The position numbers were made by a program, and so were the translations under genes. Positions 23,725-34,541 of a stretch of DNA of 64,000 nucleotides are shown piece by piece. The notes below the pieces were generated by a model. It was not told the origin of the DNA. It saw nothing but the letters and a program-made list of their open reading frames with translations, and searched no databases. Every line of letters starts with the position of its first letter. The first letter of the stretch is position 1. The DNA comes from Malania oleifera (Eukaryota; Streptophyta; Magnoliopsida; Santalales; Ximeniaceae). Where the stretch lies: positions 67,037,323 to 67,101,322 of the forward strand of contig NC_080419.1 in assembly GCF_029873635.1 (NCBI RefSeq), read 5' to 3'.

Positions 23725-25420
23725 CGCCCCTGCAAGCCAAGCATGTCTGGATGAACACTGATACTCGATCTAAATGTTGAAAATCTAGAAATAGACAAGG
23801 GCTTGGTAAATATATGAGTAAGTTGATCCTTACTTGAGAGAAAAGAAACTTGAAGAGCTTTAACTTGAATTCGTTCTCATACAAAATGATAGTCAATATC
23901 AACATGTTTGGTACGAGAATGTAGTATAGGATTCATGGATAGGTAAGTTGCTCCCAGATTATCACAGTAAAGAGTAAGGGGGTTGGATAAGAAAACTCCC
24001 AATTTTGATAAGAGAGATTAAAGCTACAAAAACTCACACAATGAGCAAGGGCCTTATACTCTGCCTCTGTACTCGATCTGGTTATAGTAGATTGTTTCTT
24101 GGGGCTCCATGAGACTAGGTTTTTCCAAAAAAAGACACAATAGCCACCAATCGACTTTTTGTCATTAGGGCGCCCTGCCTAGTTTGCATCGGTGTATGTA
24201 GCTAGACACCGAGTAGAAGATGATTGCAGAAATAAACCATAAATGAAGTGTATACTTTAAGTAGCGTAAAATATGCTTCACACTCTGCCGGTGAGATAAA
24301 CATGGAGCATACATGAATTAACAAACACGGTTGACAAAGAAAGCAAGATCTGGCCTAGTGCAGAGCAAGTACTGCAAACTGCCCACTCCACCTCCATATG
24401 AGATAGGATCAACCACAGAGATGGAGTAAAAAGAAGACTACTTAGTGGAAGGAGACATGGGGCTCCTAACTGGATTACACACATGTTCATTTTCATGAGC
24501 AAATCCAGAATATATTTCCTTTGAGAAATTATGAGTCTTATAGAATCACGGTGACATTCGAGACCCAAAAAAAAGTGTAAATCCCCTAGATCCTTAAGGG
24601 GAAAATCAGTGCCTAAAATAGAAATAAGATGAGCTAAAATACTCGGACTGGAACCAATAAGCCCTATATCATCCACATAGACTAGAAAATATATAACCAC
24701 AGATTGATGTCGATAAATGAATAGTCAGGTGTTTTATTTTGAAACAACAAAACCCAACTCCAGTAGCCGAGAATTGAGTCGTGCATACTAGGCGCATGGA
24801 TCTTGTTTTAGGCCATATAAAGCTTAATTGAGTTTGCAAACATAGTGAGGAAATTGAGGATGTATAAACCCTGGTGGCTGAGTCATAAAAACATGTTCAT
24901 CAAGAGTCCTATGCAAAAAGGCATTTTGGACATCCAACTGATGAATCAGCCAACCAGAAGAGACTGCAATGGAGAGAACTAACCTAATGGAAGATGGCTT
25001 CATCATAGGACTAAATGTTTTATTGTAGTCAAAGCCTTCAATTTGACTGTAGCCCTTAGCAACCAGTCTTGCCTTTCATCATTCGATGGAACCATTGGAC
25101 ATGAGCTTGGTCTTAAAAATCCATCGACAATGACCTATATTTTGATTAGGAGCAAAAGGAACCAACGACCAAGTATTTGTGGACATAAGAGCATAAAACT
25201 CCACCTGAATCGTACACCTCCATTTAGGAAATTTAAGGCTTGAGTAATAGAGGAGGGTTCCTCTGGAACATCATTTGAAGTGACATGGGCACGAAGCAGA
25301 GACCATGAAACAGTGTCGTCAATCCTTTTTTTGGGGCAAGTTTTGTTGGATTTGGATCTGGTTTGCATGGGATGAATGGAGGTGGAGGGGATCTCAGAGG
25401 AGAGAGGGGTCGACAAGAGG
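23725..25420 (-). pseudogene. Ale-type reverse transcriptase and RNase H, broken
   Basis: Reading right to left, RT shows [18 protein letters not shown] with QPPGF (about 24835-24940), the catalytic YVDDIGLIGSSPS (about 24670), and KDLGDLHFFLGLE (about 24570). RNase H is readable around 24040-24130 as a RSSTEAEY-like segment. The Asp pair of RT is kept. Several stops and frame changes separate the pieces. Confidence 0.85.
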
Positions 25421-26743
25421 AAAGAGGATATTGGAGAGGAAGAGTCTAAGGGAGCCTTAGAAGAGGTAATAGATGGGCTAGATGATAGAGAGGATTCGAT
25501 TAAGATAAAAGGAAGTTGGTCTCGTGGGCCAAGAGTAGCAGAATGAGATAGAGATGATAAGATGTTGGGATTTGGAGATGGGATGGGCCGAGTAGAGAGT
25601 TGGTTAGGAAAAAAAAGAAGGCCCAGGAGATTCTAAGGGAGAAAGAAGGGTAAATGAACATGGGACGGGTTGGGCCAAGATGGATAGGTTGGAGATGGAC
25701 TTGAAATAGACATAGAAAATGGAAAGTTGGTTTCATCAAAGAAGATATCCATGTAGATATACAATATGGCAATAGGAACATAAAAGCACATATAGCCATG
25801 GGGAGAAGAACTATATCCAAGAAATACACACGGCAGAGACTTGAAACTCATTCTATGATTATTATAAGGCCTAAGATTAGGCCCTCATAGGCAACCAAAA
25901 GTTTTTGAAAACATGTAATCTAGTTTTTGATAAAATAGAACTTCAAATGGTGATTTGTGATGTAAAGTGGGAGTAGGAAGTCAGTTGATTAAGAAAACAA
26001 CAGTGACAAAGGCATTGGACTAGTAAGATTGAGGTAAAGAAGAATGGGCAAGAAGTACAGGCTTGTTTCCACAATATGTCTGTGTTTTCTTTCAACCGAA
26101 CTATTTTGTGAGTGAGCATATGGGCAAGAAATGTGATGAAAAATACCAAAAGATTGCAACACTTTATTAAGAGATGTAAATTCTCCACCCCAATCTGATT
26201 GTAAGGAATGAATTTCTCCATTAAAGAGCATTTCTACTTGATGCTTGAAAGATAGAAAAACTGAGACTGCATCATATTTACATCTTAACAGAAAAACGCC
26301 AAGTAAACCTACTGTAGTCATCAACAAAAAAATATATAATATCAAAAACCACCATAAGAAAGCATCGGACCCCAGACGTCTGAAAATACAATATGAAGAG
26401 GAGCACGAGAACAAGAGGGGGTTCAACCATATGGGAGCTGGTGGAGTTTGGCCTTGCAACACAAGGAGCATAAACCCAAGGAGGTGGAAAACTTGACAAG
26501 TAGAGACACTTGTGAAATTATTTTGTCAACTAGTTGGATAAAGGGATTACCAAACCAAATATGCCATTGAGACTAGGAGACACATTCACCAACAAAAGCT
26601 TAAGGAGATGGAGAAGTTTATGGAAATACACACATGCCATCTTTAGTAGGACCTTGGAGAAGAATTTGCTGAGTTCGGGAATCCTTTACACAGAAAAAAG
26701 GAGAGTGAAATTTAAAATAAACACAATTATATTCACATGGCTC
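25421..26743 (-). pseudogene. Ale-type integrase, broken
   Basis: Minus-strand fragments include the core segment with QSDWGGEFTSLNK (about 26180), a CPYAHSQNSSVERKHRHIVE region (about 26080-26130) carrying the catalytic Glu, and the C-terminal PCVFLGYSSSPHGYMCF (about 25790-25840). The pieces lie in different frames. The order and spacing are as expected for copia integrase. Confidence 0.82.
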
Positions 26744-27990
26744 TTAGATAGAAATTAAATTCTTAGACTTTAAAGGAACATGATATAGTTTAGAGAGAAT
26801 AATATTTCCATAAGTGGAAGAGATGGTGGAGTTTCCAACATGATGTATAGGAAGGGAAGTACCGTCACCGACACGAACTTGTTCATCACCCTTGTACTCA
26901 GAGGGATTAAGAGATATGTTAGAAAAATCATGAGAGAAGTGATGAGTAGCATTTGAATCAGGGTACCAGTTGGTGTCTATAGGATTGGGAGGAGGTTGAG
27001 GGTAATGTGGTCCTGAAGTGAAATGAGCCGAGAAGGAAGGTGGAGGAGGTGATTGAAAGCTGAAATCGAACATGTGATAGCATGTGCTAGTTGTGTGGCC
27101 TTGCTTATGACACACTTGACAAGTGGGGTGGTTAGGTGGAAAGAAGGGTGGGGAGGGAGAAAAACCATGACCACCTTTTCTGTCATGACCACCATGCTCT
27201 TTAAACCTTCCCCTGCCATAAAAAATCCACGTCCTCGGGAATAAGTGTTGTCAGATTGTTTTAGAGTGGTATCGGCCAAGAATTGAGGAGCTACTGTAAG
27301 ACCAGTATTTGATGAGTTAATCAGGACTCATGAGTGAGGAGATTACTATAGACTTGGGCTGGAGTGAGGGGATCCACACGAGTAATAATAGAAGTAACCA
27401 CTGAATCATAGTCTGAGCCTAAGCCAACCAAGAGGAAAGAGATAAACTCATGGGATGATAATGTTTTACCAGCCAGAGCAAGGATATCTTGGAGGTGCTT
27501 GGCACAGCGATAGTAATCAACAATAGAGTTTGAAACCTTTTTGAGGGTGGTAAGTTGCAGCAGCACTTGCATGATACGCATTTGCAATTTTGCAGCAAAT
27601 AATGCTTCAAGAATCATCATACTTTACGAGAAGATGATGCCTTTAGAACATGAGCAATCAAAGTTTCAAAGAGAGAGGATATGAGGACACTTATGATGGT
27701 TTGGTCCTATTGTTGCCAAACCAAGAAAGCTGAAGTTGGTTTGGAACTTTTGTCAAGTAGTTAAGGACAACAATAATTCCATCAACATAGCCTAAGAGAT
27801 TTTAGCCTCGAAGATAAGGGATGCTTTGCACCTTCCACAGAAGATAGTTGTCATAGTTTAATTTAATAAAAATCAAATTGGTGTGGGAGGTAAGAGAGAT
27901 AGTAGAAGTTTGAGAGGAAGCAATCAGTGCATTAGGAGAGTTAGCCACGGAAAAAGGCACTGAAAGCTTAGGACAGCAAGCGGAGAAAAT
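26744..27990 (-). pseudogene. Ale-type gag and protease, broken
   Basis: From the primer site leftward, the minus strand encodes an NYLLWKVQSIPYLRG segment (about 27820-27865), the capsid part with LVGLGSDYDSVVTSII (about 27380-27430), one complete zinc knuckle CQVCHKQGHTTSTC (about 27077-27120), and protease WYPDSNATHHFSHD (about 26940-26975). The protease triad reads D-S-N instead of D-S-G, so it is likely inactive. Stops interrupt the N-terminal part. Confidence 0.85.
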
Positions 27991-28006
27991 GGACGTGAGT
28001 TCGAAG

Positions 28007-28020
28007 GAGCTCTGATACCA
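28007..28020 (-). promoter_or_regulatory. Primer binding site of Ale-type element
   Basis: On the minus strand this reads TGGTATCAGAGCTC, complementary to the initiator methionine tRNA end, directly against the LTR. Confidence 0.9.
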
Positions 28021-28298
28021 TAATGAAAGAGCAAACTAAGAGAAATGAAAACAAACAGCAAATAGAAAGAAATGAAAAGGAAGAATTATTATTGAATTCT
28101 CTGCGCACGAATTTCATTGACACGATTGCAATTTATAACAAAACTAGAATTGCAATAGATTTTCACCACAACAAAAGAAATCTTTACATATGTATAACTG
28201 AAAATTATTCTTAAGCATTCTGGCTTGGCACATTTCCAGTATTTCCAGATAAGGTGTTCAGTGAGACTCAATCCTGTGTGGCAAAGGTAGTGCTAATA
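28021..28298 (-). repeat. Ale-type element 5' LTR
   Basis: 278 bp, paired with 23440-23724. The two copies differ by numerous substitutions and small indels, more than the Sirevirus pair, so the insertion is older. Confidence 0.9.
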
Positions 28299-28303
28299 AG
28301 GCT

Positions 28304-28863
28304 TAATCTCTAATTCGTGAAAAATGAACTTTGTCCGACAAGCATTAGTAGTGTTTTAATAGTGTATATGGAGCAAAATGATTGTGTTTTGTTAAATTAA
28401 GAAAGTAGCGACATTGCTTGAATTATGGCTATTCAAATTTTAAATTATCAGATGGCACATAACATAGGGTGCAAAGTATGATGGCCCTCTTAACTCTAGC
28501 CAAGAAGTGGATCCGATATGTCATTCATAGCTATAAAGCTAACTTCCATGAGATTGTCACCTCCTTATGGCTCTCTGCCATCCCTTCTCCTCTTTCTTAA
28601 TCAAGGTTCTCTCACTATACAACCAAACCAACAGTAAAAATAATAAATAGATGAATGGCGAGGGTATACCTTGAGATTTTAAGTGCAATTCTCAATCTCT
28701 ATCTCTTGCAAAAATAAAAAATAACTACTATACAACTTCTTTTCCCTAGTCACCTTCTTCTTTCTTTTACTTTGTTGTTTTGTTTGTTCGCTCTTTTTTT
28801 TTCAATGTCAATTGCTCCAAAAACAATATTATGATATTGTGAAGTTAGTGTTAGAAATATATA
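28304..28863. other. Unassigned A/T-rich sequence
   Basis: Continuation of the DNA into which the Ale-type element inserted. No supported ORF, RNA gene or transposon end is visible. Confidence 0.5.
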
Positions 28864-31048
28864 TGTTGACTTTTTGAGTCCGATCCCTAGTTTTTATAAT
28901 GACAAACTGCAAGTTTCTTATGTATGTATCCAGTGTTTGAGCAAAATTGATATGTTAGCGCACACATAAGGGAAATGATGGTGGAAGCTAGAAGACCTTA
29001 AAGCTCACATCAACTAGCGTTTTCCACGGAAAATATAAGAGCAAAGGAAGAAGATATTTTGTTTTAATTGTATATGTATTTTTGTTTCATCATTTGGTCT
29101 GTAATAATTTATGGTCTGTAATAACTGCATCACATGCATAATAGGTATTTATGCTCAACATGACCACAGATTGACCATAGGGAGCCACAAGACTTTAGGG
29201 ATCACCCTCGGTCGACGGACGCCGGATTTTTGGGGATTAACTCTCAAAAAGACCTAGACTGACCTTAGGTCCCCTATGCATGCATAAATGAGTGCCCTAT
29301 TAAAATTAAATTAATCATCATAAGAATAGGGACAACTTTTTAGAGAGAAAAGGACTGAAGTGCCCAAGGATGGCATGTTCGATCGATCGAACTCAGTTAC
29401 ACTGAGATCTTCAGTCAACCGAAACCCCACTGGGTCAACAAGTTGACCACTCGGTTAATCAACCAAAAGTATATAGGCAAGCCCTGGTTGACGGAACCTC
29501 CCTGGGTTAACAATTTGACCACTCAGTCAACCGACTAAGATTATATAAGCAACGCCCTGGTGGATTGAACCCCTACGTGGGAAATGCCAACCGCTCGGTC
29601 AACCGAACGTCCTAGTTCAAAATAACCCGATTGACCAAACCATGTGGATTTGGAAAATCGCCTTTGAAATCCTTAAGTATGGTCGACCATCCTTCTAGTT
29701 CAAATTTCTCACAGTCGACTGAACCTAGACACTCAGTCGACCGAACCTTGAATCTGGTCGATCAGACCTCTTGGGTTAGTGAAATTTTTACCACAATAAA
29801 TCAGGGTTAATTTTCTTTAAACATCATTAAATATTTTTTAAAATACTCAATAGGTCCTCAACAGTCAAAATTTGAGGGATATCTATAAATACCCCCTCAT
29901 TTGCCTTGATTAGTGTGAGATTAGCAAAAGTCATTAGCAAAAATCCTCTCAAATATTTTATACTCCTTTTGCTATATACTCAATATTTCAAACATATTTT
30001 TATACACTCTCTTACCTATTTATTAGCAAATATCATTTTCAAAAAGAGAGTTTGTTTTTCTAAGTTCTTCTAACTTGAAAATCAATTGCAAGGTGTAGGA
30101 AGATTTGTTTGTGGTATTGTGCATCATTTCAAATCATTTTCTGGGCAATACTCTCACACATTCATATATATTTGGAAAAACTCTTTTTGAGAGTTTTTCT
30201 TGATTGTTTATTCTCACAATATTTTGTATATAAATATTTCATTGGGAATAACTTGTTTTTAGCTTCCTAATCTTTGCATTCAAATTGCAAGACTTGAGTG
30301 CTTGCATATTTTATTTCATAAATCTTTTGTAAGCTTAAACCCTAAGTATCTGTTGTGATTATATTTTATAAAATATTTATGTGATACTTGATTAGGGTTT
30401 CGAGGTAACCTTGACTATTCACTCACTGAATATATTATCTTGAATTAAATTTTCAAGATTTTACTTGAGCATAAATCCTATCATATGTGAGTGCATTATT
30501 TGGTTGAGCATATTGGTACATATCTGCTTTGTGTAAGAAGCATTTTCTGGTACATAAATTTCATATCTATTGTATTCCAGGCGTGGGCCTAAAAAGGGAG
30601 ACTAGACCTGTTGAATAATCCCGAATTAAAATAAATCCAGTTAGGAAAGTTAGGTGCACCATCCTAGTAAGGTGTAGGTTGAGGTCAGCCCTGTTAATTG
30701 ACCTGGTTGTAAACGGTTCCACTTCACCCGTTAAGTGAGCATTAGTGGAATTCTCGGGCTTGTGAGCCGGAGGCGGGGACGTAGGCACAGTTGGCCGAAC
30801 CCCGATAACATATCGTGTGTCTGTTTATATTTGCACAATTTATATTCCTGCACGTGTATGTTATTGTGTGAATGATGCGCATGATTTAAATTTATGCATA
30901 TTATACTTATCTGTGCATTTGGGATTACATAGATAGACTCTAGGTTGTGTAATACTGCAAATGTTTGGTCAAACTTAGGGATAAATTTTAAATAACCAAT
31001 TCACCTCACCCCCCCCCCCTCTCTCTTAGGAATACACTAAAGCCAACA
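28864..31048 (+). repeat. Sirevirus-type solo LTR (2185 bp)
   Basis: Starts TGTTGACTTTTTGAGTC and ends AAAGCCAACA, with the same landmarks as the full Sirevirus LTR: TTTATAATGACAAA near the start, a C11 run at 31009-31019 and CTTAGGAATACAC at the end. The flanks ATATA and ATATG are an imperfect 5-bp duplication. No internal region is present, so it probably arose by LTR-LTR recombination. It carries GTCGACC-like dyads at 29370-29770 and a TATAAATA box at 29884-29891. Confidence 0.87.
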
Positions 31049-31490
31049 ATATGTATATGTTGGAAACATTTTTATATTTTTTCAAATAAAGATTTAATTG
31101 TTTCCTAGGAGAGATTTTACATGTCTTAAAAGAAGCTATCTCTCTGTTTGGTTTGCGAAATCAGGCCTAAAATGGCATAACATTCCTTCCTTTGGTTTGC
31201 AAAATTAAGGGCAGAATCGTACTTTGTTTGGAATGCGAGTCCTGCAAATGGAAGAATCATGATTTCCTATCTAGATGGGCTGGAGTCAATTTTCACTTCA
31301 TGGAATTAGACTCGTTCTATGATTAAAAATATTCTAAAAATACTAATAATACTAATTATTATTACTATTATAATAAAAATAATAACAACTAATAATAATT
31401 ATAATAATATTTATTGTTATAAAAATAATAAAGAATAAAAATATTAATAATAAAAAGGCCGAAATAATAACAATAATTATTATTTTAAGG

Positions 31491-31522
<32 letters not shown>

Positions 31523-31549
31523 GAAAAAAAATTATATAATTGTTATTTT
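31049..31549. other. Unassigned sequence with (ATA)n tract
   Basis: A/T-rich sequence containing a degenerate AAT/ATA-rich block from about 31320 that ends in (ATA)n at 31490-31521. Two related segments with TTTGGTTTGC(G/A)AAAT occur at about 31158 and 31193. No gene is visible. Confidence 0.55.
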
Positions 31550-32349
31550 AAGTACCTAAATTATGAAAACGATTTTTGTTCTAAATGTCTAACTTTCAAA
31601 CCAGGAGGCGTTTTGGGGTACTATGAGCTCCAACACTTCCACTTCAACTTCATGAATGGAAGTAATTGACTCCACTCGATTTGGACCTCATATACTCGAT
31701 TTGGACACTTGAGTTTTGAAATGAATTAAGAATTTAAACTATAAAAACTAATTTGGTTCTGAGTGTCTAAATTTCAAACTAGGAAGAGTTTTGGGGCACC
31801 ATCAACTCTAACACTTCCACATCAACCTCACAAATGTGTATGAACTGACTTCATTCAATTTGGATCTCGTATGCTCCATTTGGAGAACTTAAGTACAAAA
31901 ATGTACTATGTACTTTAACTATGAGGACTATTTTGTTTTTAAGTGTTCAAATCGAAAAGTTTTTTGTGATAGTGTAAGCCCTGGCACTTCAAGTTTGACC
32001 TTATAAATTAGTAGGAACTAACCCCACTTGATTTGGAGCTCATATTCCTAATTTGAATACTTGAGTTTGGGAATGAATTAAATACTTAATGAAAATTATT
32101 TTGATTTTAAGTGTCTAACCTTCAAACTAGGAGTAGTTTTGGGGAATTGTGAGCTCTGAAACTTTCATTTCAATCTCACAAATGTGTAGGAATTGATCGT
32201 ACTTGATTTGGACCTCGTATGCCCGACTTGGACACTTGAATTCGGAAATGAACTAAGTACTTTAACTATGAAGACTATTTTGATTATAAGTGTGCAACCT
32301 TCAATTTGGAATGAGTTTTGGGGCACTATTAGCTCCAACACTTCCAATT
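31550..32349 (+). repeat. ~177-bp tandem repeat, about 4.5 copies
   Basis: The anchor GAGTTTTGGGGCAC (with variants) recurs with its TTTT at 31611, 31789, about 31961, 32137 and 32316. Each is followed by a GAGCTCCAACACTTCC-like stretch, a GATTTGGACCTCGTATG segment and an ACTATGA(A)GACTATTTTG segment. Copies are clearly diverged. The last copy is cut at CAATT by the CACTA terminus at 32350. The ORFs at 32165-32552 are by-products. Confidence 0.92.
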
Positions 32350-32476
32350 CACTACAAAAAAAAAAGAAAAGAAGGGGGGGTATTTGTAGTGTCGGAGCAA
32401 AAGTTGTCTCTAATAATGGGTCATTAGTGATGGAAATAAAATTCATCACTAATAGTCAAGGTTTTGGTGATGAAAT
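32350..32476 (+). repeat. CACTA terminus and first subterminal repeats
   Basis: CACTACAAAAA at 32350, a TATTTGTAGTGTCGGAG motif at about 32380-32396 and a dyad TTAGTGATGGAA...TTCATCACTAA at about 32417-32445. Subterminal dyads are where the En/Spm-type DNA-binding protein acts in known members. Confidence 0.78.
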
Positions 32477-33964
32477 TGTAATGACCTGCCTATTTTACTG
32501 TAATCATTTTTTTTTCATAATAACTTTTGATATAATAATCATGTTCAGCTAACAAGACATAATCCACCCGGACCTATGGGTACCAGGGATATACCTAAAA
32601 TATAACTCTAATACCTAAGTAGCGAAGAACATAAAAACATATACATAACAAGTCATCCAACCAATACAACACCAAATTTATACCAAACCTGTCAAATACA
32701 TATACACATCCCAAAAAGAAGAAAAATGTGCCCTAGGGTCACAACCCAAATACCTTAGCATAACGACTTACCCTTCTGACAGGGTAGGACAGTCGACCAC
32801 TAACGCTGTGGAGCTCTATCCACTCTTCTATCTAGGACTCCTAAAATGTTTATATAGCTGGGGTGAGACACCTCTCAGTAAGGAAAATAAATTAACATCA
32901 ATGTGTGGCAACATGAATATTCTCATGTTATACATATAAACAGTATAATAAACATATTTGGTAAAATTTTTCTGTATTAGAATTGAGTAGAACATGATTT
33001 GTCATATCATAATAAAGCATACTAGATTTCTATACATGAAATTCATCTTATATAACTGTACAATACTGAAATAATACCTAGAATGGATAGCTAGCTGATG
33101 TCATGTCTTACCCCCACATGACTAGGTTGTGCAGCCCAAAGGCGAGACCTAACAATGGCTGACTGACCATGTTAAATCAATCATAAGTCCGTAAGTACGA
33201 TGGGCCTGTCCCACCTGGTCCCGGACTGCTAGGGGAACAAATTCACTCTCACTGAAGCCACATCGACTACCATCTCCCACACTACTGGTCGTGTGGTAGC
33301 ACTATCATAATTCTAAACATATAGCTACGGTATCGTGCTCCTAAAACTAAACTAAACCATACCATCTGGGTTCTGATATCATATAATAAGTTTCATATAC
33401 TGAACATAGTTGTTTCATATTTCATAATAATATCTGACAGGATAATATTTCATGAATTCTTTCTTATCATATATGATTTTGGCATGTGCGCCAATATGAA
33501 TCATGGCATCTGCGCCAACATGAATCACAACATCTGTGCTAGCATATTATAATAAACTGAACATAATTTCTCTGTACTGTTTAATATTTTAATAATAAAA
33601 TCAGTGTTCCTGTATTATTTAATAATTGCTCTGAAAACTATCATATCATGCTTGATGTGGGAAAACATATTATTCTGATATACATAATTACATGGAAATT
33701 TAAACTCATGCCACACAGAAATGGGTAACATTCTGAATGTAAAATCTGTTCTAAAATCATAATTTTTGTCAAAACACGTTTAAATCTTATCCCTGGTTAT
33801 AACGGTATTTCCCAAACATAATTCTATAATATACATATTTTCCTAAAATTTAATGCTATATAATAATAATTAATTTCATTAAAAGTTCTAACTTAGTTTA
33901 TCCCCTTACCTGGCTTACTGAGAAGCTAAAAAAACATCCACTCCTACTCCTGCAGTGTCCCCAG

Positions 33965-34195
33965 GCACTATCGAGCTGGGGCCCATTCCTACTATCCCTC
34001 ACAATAGGGTTGACTGCGGACTTCCCATAAAGCCAACAATCACCCCCCCCCCCCCAAGAAGCTACCCTGGGAGCGAGGTCATGGGTTCAAGTGCTCCCAG
34101 GGTAGCTGCTGGGGGGTGATTGTTGGCTTTATAGGAAGTCAGCAGTCAACCCTATTGCGAGGGATCGTAGCAGTGGGCCCCAGCTCGATAGTGCT
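33965..34195. repeat. Foldback (long inverted repeat) with nested hairpin
   Basis: Left arm 33965-34055 (GCACTATCGAGCTGGGGCCC through CAATCACCCCCC) is the imperfect reverse complement of right arm 34111-34195 (GGGGGGTGATTGTTGGCTTT through AGCTCGATAGTGC). Inside, AGCTACCCTGGGAG (34060-34073) and CTCCCAGGGTAGCT (34094-34107) form a perfect 14-bp stem around GAGGTCATGGGTTCAAG, which resembles a tRNA-type B box. The partner LTR at about 42553 lacks this segment and the ~155 bases after it, so it was inserted or built after the LTRs formed. Confidence 0.88.
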
Positions 34196-34350
34196 TAGCG
34201 TGCCAGCCCGTCGGCACCTCTATTTGGAATTGGTGCAGCCCCTCATGTCCAGCCGACACTTAGTGCAGGGCTCTGCACTGCTGTTTAAAGGAAAAAGTTG
34301 CGCCCTTTCTATCACCAATTGGTTTTAGAAAAACCGGTAGCGCTTGATCC
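34196..34350. other. Extra sequence following the foldback
   Basis: Also absent from the partner LTR. It is G/C-richer than its surroundings, contains CAGCCCGTCGGCACC and ends near CTTGATCCTGACA. It may be the body of a short non-autonomous element such as a SINE whose terminal part was inverted. I cannot name it. Confidence 0.4.
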
Positions 34351-34541
34351 TGACATTCCCAATAAAACTTTAGTATAAACTCATCTAATACCTTTCCTCA
34401 TCCCAGAAATACCTAACACCTTAATAAATATTAAAATAATCAACTTACCCAAAATTTGGGATGGTGCCCAAGTAGGCCTAACAAATTATCCACTCCAGCA
34501 GATATGGATAGAATCTTCCTAGGAGTAGCACGGTGACTTCA

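Larger units (their letters stand above)
23440..28298 (-). mobile_element. Ty1/copia Ale-type element, decayed (4.9 kb)
   Basis: Minus-strand element bounded by ~280-bp LTRs (23440-23724 and 28021-28298) and a 5-bp duplication AGGCT (23435-23439 and 28299-28303). The primer site is adjacent to the right LTR. The order on the minus strand is gag, protease, integrase, RT, RNase H. Short LTRs, ~4.9-kb size and gag wording such as NYLLWKVQ fit the Ale/Retrofit lineage. Frames are broken throughout, so it is old compared with the Sirevirus. The lineage name is from motif recognition only. Confidence 0.88.

Noticed and set aside
34116..34328. 70-codon plus-strand ORF over the foldback right arm
   Set aside because: It lies in an inverted-repeat arm and unrelated flank. 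No family is recognisable and the arm partner encodes nothing similar.
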